Under the pieces are notes generated by a model that was not told the DNA's origin, did not search any database, and worked only from the letters and a program-made list of their open reading frames with translations. 64,000 nucleotides of DNA from Promicromonospora sp. AC04 (GTDB taxonomy: Bacteria; Actinomycetota; Actinomycetes; Actinomycetales; Cellulomonadaceae): NCBI RefSeq assembly GCF_003058225.1, contig NZ_QBUG01000004.1, positions 310,001 to 374,000 of the forward strand, written 5' to 3'. Position 1 is the stretch's first letter; each line of letters starts with the position of its first letter. Both the position numbers and the translations under genes were made by a program. Below, in pieces: positions 54,208 to 62,578 of the stretch.

Positions 54208-55808
54208 CGCGTGGCGGCGTCTACCGCCGCGCGCAGGCTCCGCAGCGCCTCCTCCAGCCGCGCGTCGGCCAGGTTCCCGTAGCCGACGACCAGCACCGTC
54301 GACCTGGCCGACGGCGCCGCCTGGTACCGGCGCAGGTCGACCAGGGCGACGTCCCGTGCGGCCCCCTCGCGCACGACGGCGGCGGCGTCGACGTCGGGCC
54401 GGCCGACGCCGCCCGATTCGCCCCCGGGCAGGTCGGTCCCGGCCAGGTCCACCGTCACGTGCATCCCCGCCGCGATCCCGCCGACCCGCGCGCCGGGCAG
54501 CTCGCGGTCGAGGGCGGCCAGGAGCGCGGCCCGGCGTCGGGCGTAGCGGGTGCGGGCCGCGCGCAGGTGCCGCGCGTACGCGCCGTCGGCGACGAACCGC
54601 GCGAGCGTGAGCTGGTCCAGCGTCGCCGGGCCGGGCGTGGGTCCGCGGCGCACCGACACGTCCAGCACGGCGGCGCGCCACCGCTGCGGCACCACCATCC
54701 AGCCGATCCCGAACGCCGGCGACAGGGTCTTGCTCGTCGAGCCGAGCAGCAGCACCCGGTCCGGGTCGAGCCCCTGCAGGGCGGGCACGGGCCGGCGGTC
54801 GTAGCGGAAGTCGGCGTCGTAGTCGTCCTCGATCACCAGCCCGTCCACCTCGCGCGCCCAGGCGAGCAGCTCCGCGCGCCGGTCGTCAGACAGGACCGCA
54901 CCGAGCGGGAACTGGTGCGCCGGGGTGAGCAGCACGGCCCGGGCGCCCGTGCGTGCGGCTTCCGTGCGCAGCCGTTCCGTCGAGATGCCGTCGTCGTCGA
55001 CCGGAACCGGGACGGGGGTGAGGCCTGCGGCCCTGGCGACGTCGCGCAGCGCGGCCCAGCTCGGGTCCTCGACGAGCAGGTGCGTGTGCCCGGCGTCAGA
55101 CAGCGCCGCCGCGATCCGGGACATGCCGTCCGCCGCACCCCGGGTGAGCACGACGGCGTCGTCGGGCCCGGACACCATCCGCGCCCGCCGGAGGTGGGTC
55201 GCCACCGCCGCCCGCGCCGCCGGGTGCCCCGCCGGCGGCTGCGCACCCAGGTCCTGGTTGGTCGCCTCCGCGAGCGCGTCGCGGGCCGCCCGCAGCCAGG
55301 CCTCGCGGGGGACGTGCCGTAGGTCGGGCACCCCGGGCGCGAGGTCGTGCGTCGCGCGGTCCGGCGCGTGCTCCAGGCTTGTGCCCGACGGCGGCCGCGT
55401 GCCCGGCAACAGCCCCTCGCCCGGCGTCGGCAGGGTGCCCGACGGCGACCGGCTCCCCTGCGCCGTCGGCCCACCGCCGGCCCGGCGACCCGGGCGACCC
55501 GGCCCGGCGTCCGCCCGACTGCCCGCAGCGCCGTCGGGCACGGGTGCCGCGACCCGGGTCGCGGAGCCCGTGCGTGCGTCGAGGATTCCCTTGCCCACCA
55601 GGTGCCCGTACGCCTCGGTGACCACCCAGCGGGAGATGCCGAGGGCGTCGGCGAGCGTGCGGCTGGGCGGGAGCGCCGTACCGGGTGCGAGGCGGCCGGA
55701 GGCGATGTCCTCGAGGAGCGCCGCCTCCAGCCGGTGCCGGAGCGCGCCCGGGCCGGGCGCGAGCGCGATCAGCACGTCGGCGGCGGAATTGGTCTGGCCT
55801 GTCGCCAT
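54204..55808 (-). CDS. MocR-type regulator: GntR HTH fused to a PLP-dependent aminotransferase-like domain
   Basis: A 534-residue PdxR/MocR-family regulator. The N-terminal winged helix (about 18-88) has LPPSRTLADALGISRWVVTEAYGHL. A Pro/Gly-rich linker of about 70 residues follows. The fold-type I aminotransferase domain has VLTRGAADGMSRIAAAL, VIEDDYDADFRYDRRPVPALQGLD and LLGSTSKTLSPAFGIGW, whose Lys should bind pyridoxal phosphate. Such proteins sense PLP or amino compounds instead of catalysing transamination. The gene is divergent from an aldo/keto reductase, the usual sign of a regulator-target pair. ATG 55808 lies eight bases after TACGGT (leaderless). Its linker repeats the motif PSGTxxxPG. 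Confidence 0.88.
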   Translation of the reverse strand: MATGQTNSAADVLIALAPGPGALRHRLEAALLEDIASGRLAPGTALPPSRTLADALGISRWVVTEAYGHLVGKGILDARTGSATRVAAPVPDGAAGSRADAGPGRPGRRAGGGPTAQGSRSPSGTLPTPGEGLLPGTRPPSGTSLEHAPDRATHDLAPGVPDLRHVPREAWLRAARDALAEATNQDLGAQPPAGHPAARAAVATHLRRARMVSGPDDAVVLTRGAADGMSRIAAALSDAGHTHLLVEDPSWAALRDVARAAGLTPVPVPVDDDGISTERLRTEAARTGARAVLLTPAHQFPLGAVLSDDRRAELLAWAREVDGLVIEDDYDADFRYDRRPVPALQGLDPDRVLLLGSTSKTLSPAFGIGWMVVPQRWRAAVLDVSVRRGPTPGPATLDQLTLARFVADGAYARHLRAARTRYARRRAALLAALDRELPGARVGGIAAGMHVTVDLAGTDLPGGESGGVGRPDVDAAAVVREGAARDVALVDLRRYQAAPSARSTVLVVGYGNLADARLEEALRSLRAAVDAATR

Positions 55809-55816
55809 GGCATTGG

Positions 55817-55822
55817 ACCGTA
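55817..55822 (-). promoter_or_regulatory. -10 box of the mocR-type gene
   Basis: TACGGT on the minus strand ends eight bases before the ATG at 55808. The 90-bp divergent region to the aldo/keto reductase must hold both promoters and the regulator's site; TAGCGT near 55842 is a possible -10 for the reductase. Confidence 0.4.
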
Positions 55823-55898
55823 GCACCAGACCGATTCCTGCCTAGCGTGGTGAACGCCGGGCGGAGGTGCCCGGGTAGGCAGGCCGAAGGAGCTGACC

Positions 55899-56882
55899 AT
55901 GCAGTACCGCACGCTGGACAACGGGCACACCTCGTTCGACGTCTCGACGCTGTGCCTGGGCACGATGTTCATGGGAACGCGAACCGACGAGGAGACGTCG
56001 TTCGCGATCCTGGACCGGTTCGTCGAGGCCGGGGGCACGTTCCTCGACACGGCGAACAACTACAACGCCTGGGTCGGGGGCTACGGCCGCGACTCCGAGG
56101 ACGTGCTCGGCCGCTGGCTCGCCTCGCGGGGCAACCGGGACGACCTCCGGATCGCGACCAAGCTGGGCGCGGCCAAGAAGGACCCGGACCTGCCGCTGTC
56201 GAACACGCCGCCCACCAACTATCAGGGGCTGGCCGCCTCGACCGTCCACGACGAGGCGCACGAGAGCCTGCGCCACCTCGGCATCGACCACATCGACGTG
56301 CTGTACGGGCACGTCGACGACCGGGAGACGCCGCTCGAGGAGACGGTCGGCGCGTTCGGCAAGCTGGTCGACGAAGGGGTGGTCGGGATCCCGGGCATCT
56401 CGAACGTCGCCGTGTGGCGGGTGGTCGAGGCCCGGGACACGGCCGCGCGGTTGGGAGTGGCGCCGTACGGCGCGGTGCAGCAGAGCTACAGCTACGTGTA
56501 CCCGCGGCCGCAGCCGATCCGGACCAACTGGGCCACACCCGAGCTGCTCGACTACGCCCGCTCCACCGGCACGGCCGGCCGCCCGGGGCTCACGGTGCTG
56601 GCGTACTCGCCACTGCACCAGGGCGTGTTCGTCCGGGACGACAAGCCGCTCGGCGACGGCTCGGACCACGCGGGGTCACGCGAGCGGATCAAGGTGCTGC
56701 GTGCGGTCGCCGCCGAGATCGGGGCGACGCCGAACCAGGTGGCGCTCGCCTGGCTCCTGGGCGGCGAGGTGCCGGTGGTCCCGGTGTTCGGGGCGAGCAG
56801 CGTGGCGCAGCTCGACGAGGCGCTCGGGGCCGCGGACCTGGTGCTGGACGACGAGGTGCGGGCGCGGCTGGACGCAGCGTGA
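55899..56882 (+). CDS. Aldo/keto reductase
   Basis: A 327-residue NADPH-dependent TIM-barrel oxidoreductase. The fold's signature segments are present: LCLGTMFMG, GGTFLDTANNYN (catalytic Asp and Tyr), LRIATKLGA (catalytic Lys), DHIDVLYGHVDD (His region), GISNVAVWRVVEA and VPVFGASSVAQLDEALGA for the cofactor site. It belongs to the YajO/L-glyceraldehyde reductase-like group. The substrate is unknown; its pairing with a divergent MocR regulator suggests an amino- or vitamin B6-related aldehyde, e.g. pyridoxal. ATG 55899 has GAAGGAG upstream. Confidence 0.9.
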   Translation: MQYRTLDNGHTSFDVSTLCLGTMFMGTRTDEETSFAILDRFVEAGGTFLDTANNYNAWVGGYGRDSEDVLGRWLASRGNRDDLRIATKLGAAKKDPDLPLSNTPPTNYQGLAASTVHDEAHESLRHLGIDHIDVLYGHVDDRETPLEETVGAFGKLVDEGVVGIPGISNVAVWRVVEARDTAARLGVAPYGAVQQSYSYVYPRPQPIRTNWATPELLDYARSTGTAGRPGLTVLAYSPLHQGVFVRDDKPLGDGSDHAGSRERIKVLRAVAAEIGATPNQVALAWLLGGEVPVVPVFGASSVAQLDEALGAADLVLDDEVRARLDAA

Positions 56883-56900
56883 CCCACTTGGTTGTGGGCG

Positions 56901-57506
56901 CTACCAGCCGCCGCGGTGCACTACCTCGTCGACGGGCTTGCGTTTGCGGCGGGTGGGCGAGCCCTTCGCCCCGCCGTCGGCCGGGTGCCCGACGGCGACA
57001 ACCCCCGTGATCTCGAACTCCTCCGGGATGCCGAGCTCGGCCCGGACCGCGGCCACGTGCTCCGGCGGGACGCCGAAGAAGCACGCGCCCAGCCCCTCGT
57101 CGACGGCGGTCTGCAGCATCAGCAGCGACGCCATGCCGACGTCGATGTGCCAGAAGGGAACCGGCCAGCGGGCCTCGTCGAGGTCCGCCCAGCCCTTGTC
57201 CTTCTCCGCGTACCGCCGCAGGTAGGCGGCCTTCGACGCGAGCGCAAGCACGATGACGGGAGCGGTCCGCATCCCGTCCAGCCAGGCCGACATGTCCCGC
57301 TCGGACGTCTCCGGCGTGGACGCCGCCCAGAACCGCTCCCGGTCCTCCGTCGTCTCCAGCACCACGAACGCCCACCCCTGGCTGAACCCCGCGCTCGGGG
57401 CGCGGACGGCGTTGCGGGTGATGCGGTCGACGGCCTCTGCCGCGACCGGCTCGTCGGTGAACTTGCGATGCATCCGGCGCTTGCGGACGACGTCCTGGAA
57501 CTCCAT
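56901..57506 (-). CDS. Nitroreductase family protein
   Basis: A 201-residue flavin-dependent oxidoreductase. It starts VVRKRRMHRKFTDEPV (FMN phosphate-binding Arg residues), then APSAGFSQGWAFVVLET, the helix DVGMASLLMLQTAVDEGLGACFFG and the C-terminal GVVAVGHPADGG. These are the standard FMN-contact regions of the family. It most resembles single-domain nitroreductases; a role with reduced F420 is possible, as F420 genes are nearby, but nothing in the sequence proves it. ATG 57506 has GAGAG upstream. It converges on the aldo/keto reductase with 18 bp between. Confidence 0.88.
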   Translation of the reverse strand: MEFQDVVRKRRMHRKFTDEPVAAEAVDRITRNAVRAPSAGFSQGWAFVVLETTEDRERFWAASTPETSERDMSAWLDGMRTAPVIVLALASKAAYLRRYAEKDKGWADLDEARWPVPFWHIDVGMASLLMLQTAVDEGLGACFFGVPPEHVAAVRAELGIPEEFEITGVVAVGHPADGGAKGSPTRRKRKPVDEVVHRGGW

Positions 57507-57550
57507 GGGCGCATTCTCTCCTCCGGTTCCCTCCAGCCTCACCTTCGGTC

Positions 57551-57610
57551 GCCGAACGTAGGCTTGGTCGCTCCATCGGCACTCATGCCGCGACCAGGCC
57601 TACGTTCGGC
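57551..57610. repeat. 21-bp inverted repeat in the divergent nitroreductase-cupin region
   Basis: GCCGAACGTAGGCTTGGTCGC (57551-57571, written here in full as positions only beyond 20 bases) pairs with 57590-57610 at 20 of 21 positions around an 18-nt loop. Unlike the other long palindromes it lies upstream of both flanking genes, which start at 57506 and 57661, so it is not an ordinary terminator. Confidence 0.65.
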
Positions 57611-57660
57611 CACTCACGAATGTGGTTGCCGAGCAGCGGCACCGGAGCGAGCCTGAGGAC

Positions 57661-57990
57661 ATGACTCTCCAGGCGATCGAGCAGGCATCGCTGCCGCACG
57701 GCAACTTCGAGGGCTACCTCCACGGCTCCGGGGTGTCCGTCATCTTCGAGCGGGTGGCCAAGGACGGCACCGGGCCGAGGCTGCACCGGCACCCGTACTC
57801 CGAGACGTTCGTGATCCGGTCCGGCCGGGCGCTGTTCACCGTGGACGGCAAGGAGTTCGAGGCCGTGGGCGGCCAGATCCTCGTGGTCCAGGCGATGGTG
57901 CCGCACAAGTTCAAGACCCTCGGCGCCGACCTCTACGAGGCGGTCCACATCCACGCGAACGACCGCTTCGAGACGGAGTGGCTGGAGTAG
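57661..57990 (+). CDS. Small cupin-domain protein
   Basis: A 109-residue single-domain cupin. The first cupin motif appears as RLHRHPYSETFVIRSG (His, His and Glu metal ligands), and the second as VPHKFKTLGADLYEAVHIHAN. Such proteins are often metal-dependent dioxygenases, isomerases or simple binding proteins; no reaction can be assigned. I start it at ATG 57661 (MTLQAIEQASL). An in-frame codon at 57622 would add 13 residues. The upstream region holds the palindrome at 57551-57610. Confidence 0.82.
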   Translation: MTLQAIEQASLPHGNFEGYLHGSGVSVIFERVAKDGTGPRLHRHPYSETFVIRSGRALFTVDGKEFEAVGGQILVVQAMVPHKFKTLGADLYEAVHIHANDRFETEWLE

Positions 57991-58059
57991 GCCGATTCAC
58001 CCGGGTGGATTCCCGACCGAAGGCAGCCTCCAGCGTAGGAGCCGTGCCAAGATCCGGGC

Positions 58060-58608
58060 GTGACCGAACCAGCCACTGAGACTTCCGTCGAGACCTCTGC
58101 GCAACGTGTCTTCGAGGCCGAGCTGCATCTGACCAGGTCGGACTACCGCGAGGGCCTCCTGCGGATGCCCGTCATGTGGGCGTTCCACGGGCTCGCCGCG
58201 ATCGTCGTCCTGGCGGCCATCGTGCTCACCTTCGTCGGCACCGAGTCCACCGAGACCGAGTACCTGATCCCCATGGTGTGGCTGCCGCTCATCGTGCTGA
58301 GCTTCGTGCTCGGTTCGGTGCCCGACCTGTTCGCCTGGAGCATGGAGCGCACGTCCCCGTTCCGGGACGGCGCGACGGTCCGGCTCGACGCCGAGCAGAT
58401 CGCGTACACCGGGCGGCAGACCTCGCTGTCGTACAGGTGGCCGCTCGTCCGCAAGGCGACCGAGACCCGCGTGGCGTTCCACCTCGTGGCCGGCACGGGC
58501 CTGTCGACGGCGGTCTGCATCCTCCCGAAGCGCATCTTCCCTCTTGAGGACCACGCGGCGATCCGCGACCTGATCACAAGCAAGGCCGGCAAGCTCCGCC
58601 AGCACTGA
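58060..58608 (+). CDS. YcxB-like membrane protein
   Basis: A 182-residue protein with two adjacent hydrophobic helices (about 38-60 and 68-92), then a C-terminal YcxB/PH-like beta domain containing VRLDAEQIAYTGRQTSLSYRWPLV and ending in an acidic-basic helix. Function is unknown. The GTG at 58060 has no ribosome binding site; CAAGAT ends six bases before it, consistent with a leaderless message. It converges on the large FAD/Fe-S gene, with an inverted repeat between. Confidence 0.72.
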   Translation: MTEPATETSVETSAQRVFEAELHLTRSDYREGLLRMPVMWAFHGLAAIVVLAAIVLTFVGTESTETEYLIPMVWLPLIVLSFVLGSVPDLFAWSMERTSPFRDGATVRLDAEQIAYTGRQTSLSYRWPLVRKATETRVAFHLVAGTGLSTAVCILPKRIFPLEDHAAIRDLITSKAGKLRQH

Positions 58609-58624
58609 GCAGTACCAATATCGC

Positions 58625-58724
58625 CCCCTCGGGGAAACAGGTACTCCCCGGGCAGTGTTGCGGAGCGTAGACATTGTTCACTCTCAGTAACACTCTCCGA
58701 GCGGTACATGTCTCCCCCGAGGGG
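58625..58724. terminator. Inverted repeat in the convergent gap before the FAD/Fe-S gene
   Basis: CCCCTCGGGGA (58625-58635) pairs with TCCCCCGAGGGG (58713-58724) with a one-base bulge. Each arm is itself near-palindromic. The 77-nt interior contains partly complementary AGTGTT and AACACT. It lies in the 143-bp gap between converging genes and may terminate both. Confidence 0.4.
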
Positions 58725-58751
58725 ATCGAGGCAGACCGCGGAGGCTGACGC

Positions 58752-61700
58752 CTACAGCCGCTCCGCGATGACCTCCAGCAGCGACTTGCCCTCGACCCCC
58801 GCCAGGTCCAGCGCCTGGGTGCGGCACGAGAAGCCGTCGGCCAGGTAGGTGGTCCCGGGGGCGGCCTCACGCAGCGCCGGCAGCAGCGCGTTCTCCGCGA
58901 CCGCCACCGACGTCTCGTAGTGCCCCTTCTGCATGCCGAAGTTTCCGGCCAGTCCGCAGCAGCCCGCCAGCACCTCGATCTGCGCCCCGCCCTTCTCCAG
59001 CAGGGCCTGGTCCGCCTCGTACCCCATCACGGAGTGCTGGTGGCAGTGCGGCTGCACCACGGCGCTGACGTCGGCGAGGGAGGGCATCTCCCACTCGTCC
59101 GGAACGTCGTCCGAGGTCAGCAGCTCGGCCGCCGTCCGCGTCATGCGGGCCACCGCCTGCGCGCGCGGGTCGTCCGGGAACAGGTCGAGCAGGTCGGAGC
59201 GCAGCACCGCCGTGCACGACGGCTCCAGCCCCATGATCGGGATCCCGTTCACCGCGTACGGCCCGAGCACCTCGAGCAGCTTGAGCAGACGGCGCCGGGC
59301 GCCGTCGAGCTGGCCCGTCGAGATCCAGGTGAGGCCGCAGCAGGCCTGCTCCGACGGCACGATGACGTCGTACCCCGCCTTGGTCAGCACCTTCAGCGCC
59401 GCCTGCGGGACCGTGGGCGAGAGCGCGTCGCTGAACGAGTCGGTCCAGAGCACCACCTTCGGCTTGGTCGCGAGCCGGGCCGCCGTCGCCGCCTCCTGGC
59501 CCGGGATGCCCAGGCCGGGCTCCGCGACCACGCGCAGCCCGGGGACGCCGTGCGTCGCACCGCCGCGCGCCCACCACTGCCGGAACGGGATCTCCGCGAA
59601 CTTCGGCATCGACCGGCGGGTGTCCATGCCGCCCGCCCACAGCACAGCCTTCCCGATCCACTTCACGCCCAGCAGGCTGTTGACCAGCTCCGGCACGGCC
59701 CCGGCGAGGCGGGCCCAGCGCGGCAGCCAGCCGAGGGCGTAGTGGTCGACGGGGCGCAGCTTGCCGCGGTAGGTCCGGTACAGCACCTCCGACTTGTACT
59801 GCGCCATGTCGACGCCCGCCGGGCAATCGCTGGAGCACGCCTTGCACGACAGGCACAGGTCCAGCGACTCCCGGACCTCGGGCGCCGACAGCCCCCCGAC
59901 GAGCGTCCCGTTCACCGCCTCCTGCAGCACGCGGGCCCGCCCGCGGGTCACGTCCTTCTCGTCCTTCGTCGCCTGGTAGCTCGGGCACATGAAGCCGCCC
60001 GACGCCGACGTGTCCGCCCGGCACTTGCCCACGCCCACGCAGCGGTGCACGGCGGTGGTCAGGTCGTTGTGGTCGTGCGCGAACGAGAACCCCTCGTACC
60101 CGGACTTGCGCCGGACGCCGTGCCCGGAACCCTTCCCGACCAGCGGCAGCTTGGTCCGTACGGGGGCGGCGGCGGGCCGCCGCAGGTCGACGTCGATGGC
60201 CCGCGGCCGCACGACGACGCCCGGGTTGAGCAGGTCCTTCGGGTCGAACAGAGCCTTGAACCGCTCCATCAGCGCTATCGCCTCGGGCGAGTAGATGAGC
60301 GGCAGCAGCTCGGACCGGGCGCGGCCGTCGCCGTGCTCGCCGGACAGCGACCCGCCGTAGCTCGCGACGAGCTCCGCCGCCTCGATCATGAAGGTGCGCA
60401 GCACCGACCCCGACGTCTCCAGCGGGATGTCGATCCGCAGGTGCACGCACCCGTCGCCGAAGTGCCCGTAGGGCAGGCCGTCCACGCCGTAGCGGTCCAT
60501 GAGCGCCTGCAGGTCGCGCAGGTACGGCCCCAGCTTCTCGGGCGGCACCGCCGAGTCCTCCCAGCCGGGCCACGCCTGCTCCCCGGCGGGCGTGCGGCCG
60601 GCGAGCCCGGCGCCGTCGGCCCGGATCTGCCACATCTTCGTGGCGTCCGGCCCGGCGGGCAGCACCGTGGAGTCCAGCGCCGTCGACGCCGCGACTATCG
60701 CGTCGGCGCGGCCCAGGGCCTCCGCCTGCGACGAGCCGCCGACCTCGATCATGAGCCAGCCGGAGACGCCCGGGACGTCGGCACCGGGCAGCGGGGGCAC
60801 CGAGCCCGCGCCCTTGGCCCGCCGCACGACGTCGACCAGGCGGGCGTCCAGGCCCTCGATGGCGAGGGGCTTGTGGTCCAGGAGGCGGGGGACGTCGTCG
60901 GCCGCGGTGGCCATGTCGGGGTAGCCGAGGACGACGAGCGTGGGCGCGCCCGGCATCTCGACCAGGTTGAGCTCCGCCTCCAGGACCGTGACGAGCGTGC
61001 CCTCGGTGCCCACGAGCGCGCGGGCGAGGTTCGAGCCGTTCTCGGGCAGGAGGTGCTCCAGCGAATAGCCCGACACCTGCCGGCCGAACCGGCCGAACTC
61101 CGTGCGGATCAGCGCGAGGTTCTCCCGGACGAGCTCCTTGAGGCCGGGGACGCTCGTGAAGTCGGGGTCGCCGGAGCCCGCGGTGAACCGCCGCCCGGCG
61201 CCGTCGACCACGTCGAGCGAGACCACGTTGTCCGCGGTGCGCCCGTACGCGACCGCGTGCGGACCGCACGCGTTGTTGCCGATCATGCCGCCGAGCGTGG
61301 CGCGGTTCTGGGTGCTCGGGTCCGGGCCGAAGCGCAGGCCGTGCACCTTCGCCTCCGCCTGGAGGGTGGACATGATCGTGCCCGGCTGGACGCGGGCCGT
61401 GCCCCGTTCCGGATCGATGCTCAGCACCCGGTTGAGGTTCCGCCCCAGGTCGAGCACGACGCCGGGGCCCACCGAGTTGCCCGCGACCGACGTGCCGGCA
61501 CCGCGCGCCGTGATCGGGATCGCGAGCTCGCGCAGCACTCCGAGCGCCGCGACGACGTCGTTGGTGCTCTCCGGGAAGAGCACGCCCTCGGGGACCACGC
61601 GGTAGTTCGACGCGTCCGTGGAGTACTCGGCGCGGCGGCGCCTGCTGATGTCGACGTCGCAGCCCACGACCGTGCGCAGCGCGTCGGCGACCGCCTCCCG

Positions 61701-61919
61701 GGCGGCCTCGGCGGCATGGCTCGCCTCGCGGCGCGCGGTATCGCGCCGCTCCTCGCTCTCGGCGCGGCGGCGTTCCGCCTCCTCGGCGGCGCGGGCCTCG
61801 GCCTTCTCCCGCGCGGTACGGGCGGCCTCGGCGTCGTCGGCGGTGTGGTTCTTGTCGTTCGCTGCGTGACCGTGGTTCATGCCGTTGCGGGGCGAGGCGT
61901 CGTTGGTCTGCGGTGGCAC
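58752..61919 (-). CDS. FAD-binding and Fe-S-binding oxidoreductase (D-lactate/2-hydroxyacid dehydrogenase-like)
   Basis: A 1055-residue fusion of a GlcD-type flavoprotein and a GlpC-type iron-sulfur protein, as in YdiJ/Dld-like enzymes that oxidise D-2-hydroxyacids and pass electrons to the membrane quinone pool. Residues about 28-80 are a charged Ala/Glu/Arg coiled coil. The FAD domain has ITARGAGTSVAGNSVGPG and ATLGGMIGNNACGPH. The oxidase C-terminal region has GHFGDGCVHLRIDIP and SGEHGDGRAR. The Fe-S part has CLSCKACSSDCPAG, two CCG motifs (SEQACCGLTW, AGCCGLAG) and CHQHS. The GTG at 61919 has GAGAAT six bases upstream (leaderless); an ATG at 61880 is an alternative. The physiological substrate is not determined. 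Confidence 0.88.
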   Translation of the reverse strand: MPPQTNDASPRNGMNHGHAANDKNHTADDAEAARTAREKAEARAAEEAERRRAESEERRDTARREASHAAEAAREAVADALRTVVGCDVDISRRRRAEYSTDASNYRVVPEGVLFPESTNDVVAALGVLRELAIPITARGAGTSVAGNSVGPGVVLDLGRNLNRVLSIDPERGTARVQPGTIMSTLQAEAKVHGLRFGPDPSTQNRATLGGMIGNNACGPHAVAYGRTADNVVSLDVVDGAGRRFTAGSGDPDFTSVPGLKELVRENLALIRTEFGRFGRQVSGYSLEHLLPENGSNLARALVGTEGTLVTVLEAELNLVEMPGAPTLVVLGYPDMATAADDVPRLLDHKPLAIEGLDARLVDVVRRAKGAGSVPPLPGADVPGVSGWLMIEVGGSSQAEALGRADAIVAASTALDSTVLPAGPDATKMWQIRADGAGLAGRTPAGEQAWPGWEDSAVPPEKLGPYLRDLQALMDRYGVDGLPYGHFGDGCVHLRIDIPLETSGSVLRTFMIEAAELVASYGGSLSGEHGDGRARSELLPLIYSPEAIALMERFKALFDPKDLLNPGVVVRPRAIDVDLRRPAAAPVRTKLPLVGKGSGHGVRRKSGYEGFSFAHDHNDLTTAVHRCVGVGKCRADTSASGGFMCPSYQATKDEKDVTRGRARVLQEAVNGTLVGGLSAPEVRESLDLCLSCKACSSDCPAGVDMAQYKSEVLYRTYRGKLRPVDHYALGWLPRWARLAGAVPELVNSLLGVKWIGKAVLWAGGMDTRRSMPKFAEIPFRQWWARGGATHGVPGLRVVAEPGLGIPGQEAATAARLATKPKVVLWTDSFSDALSPTVPQAALKVLTKAGYDVIVPSEQACCGLTWISTGQLDGARRRLLKLLEVLGPYAVNGIPIMGLEPSCTAVLRSDLLDLFPDDPRAQAVARMTRTAAELLTSDDVPDEWEMPSLADVSAVVQPHCHQHSVMGYEADQALLEKGGAQIEVLAGCCGLAGNFGMQKGHYETSVAVAENALLPALREAAPGTTYLADGFSCRTQALDLAGVEGKSLLEVIAERL

Positions 61920-61925
61920 TCCGCG

Positions 61926-61950
61926 ATTCTCGCACCACCCGGGTGAGAAT
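61926..61950 (-). promoter_or_regulatory. Nested dyads over the promoter of the FAD/Fe-S gene
   Basis: ATTCTC (61926-61931) and GAGAAT (61945-61950) form an inverted repeat with 13-bp spacing; inside it CACCCGGGTG (61936-61945) is a perfect 10-bp palindrome. On the minus strand the GAGAAT at 61931-61926 is also the likely -10. This looks like a repressor site. Confidence 0.45.
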
Positions 61951-61980
61951 TCCGCAAGAGTCCATTCCCCGGTGTGCCGA

Positions 61981-62048
61981 GATAGAACTGTGGCGAGATA
62001 GAGCTGCAGCGAGGTAGAACCGCAGCCTTCGCTGCGGTTCTACCTCGC
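61981..62048 (-). terminator. Palindromic element after osmC sharing its core with the gpmA-mshA element
   Basis: GCGAGGTAGAACCGCAGC (62009-62026) pairs perfectly (18 bp) with 62031-62048 around CTTC. Just upstream (61985-62003) AGAACTGTGGCGAGATAGAG is an imperfect extra copy of the same core. The words AGAACTGTGGCGAG and GCGAGGTAGAACC also occur at 8671-8692. It lies 19 nt past the osmC stop on the minus strand. Confidence 0.7.
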
Positions 62049-62066
62049 CCTGGTTCGGCGCGAGGG

Positions 62067-62510
62067 TCAGCCCTCGAAGGTGACGTCCACCGTGATCTGG
62101 TCGACGCCGGTCAGCGCCTTCGAGATCGGGCAGCCGACCTTGGCGGCCTCGGCCGCGGCCTTGAAGCCCGCCTCGTCGATGCCGGTCGCGAACCCGCGCA
62201 CGGTCAGCGCGCTCTTGGTGACGCGGACGCCGCCTGCCGGGTCCGGCCCGAGGGTCACGTCCGCGGTGACCTCGATCTGCTCCGGTGTGGCACCGGCGAT
62301 GCCCAGCTCGTTCGTGAATGCCATCGTGAAGCAGGACGAGTGCGCGGCCGCGAGGAGCTCCTCGGGGCTGGTGACGCCTGCGGCTTGGTCGGCGATGCGC
62401 GCCGGCCAGGATACGTCGTACGTCCCTACGCCCGACGACGAGAGCTCGACCTGCCCCGACCCCTCCAAGAAGGTGCCGTTCCAGGCGGTGCGGGCGGTAC
62501 GTGCTGCCAT
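62067..62510 (-). CDS. OsmC-family peroxiredoxin
   Basis: A 147-residue thiol peroxidase that detoxifies organic hydroperoxides. It has the two catalytic cysteines, in ELLAAAHSSCFTMAF and AKVGCPISKAL, the ARTAWNGTFLEGSGQV opening and SSGVGTYDVSWPARI. The spacing and sequence are of the OsmC rather than Ohr branch. ATG 62510 has AAGGAG at ideal distance. It is a single-gene unit ending at a palindromic terminator, and the next gene upstream is separated by about 70 bp. Confidence 0.93.
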   Translation of the reverse strand: MAARTARTAWNGTFLEGSGQVELSSSGVGTYDVSWPARIADQAAGVTSPEELLAAAHSSCFTMAFTNELGIAGATPEQIEVTADVTLGPDPAGGVRVTKSALTVRGFATGIDEAGFKAAAEAAKVGCPISKALTGVDQITVDVTFEG

Positions 62511-62578
62511 GGTGCGCTCCTTGAGAAACTAGATGATTCCTGCGTGCCCGACACTACGACGCCCGCCGGGCAGTCACG

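Noticed and set aside
58867-61965. Very long open frames on both strands over the FAD/Fe-S gene
   Set aside because: High-GC coding DNA gives long shadow frames. Only the frame ending at 58752 has FAD and Fe-S motifs.
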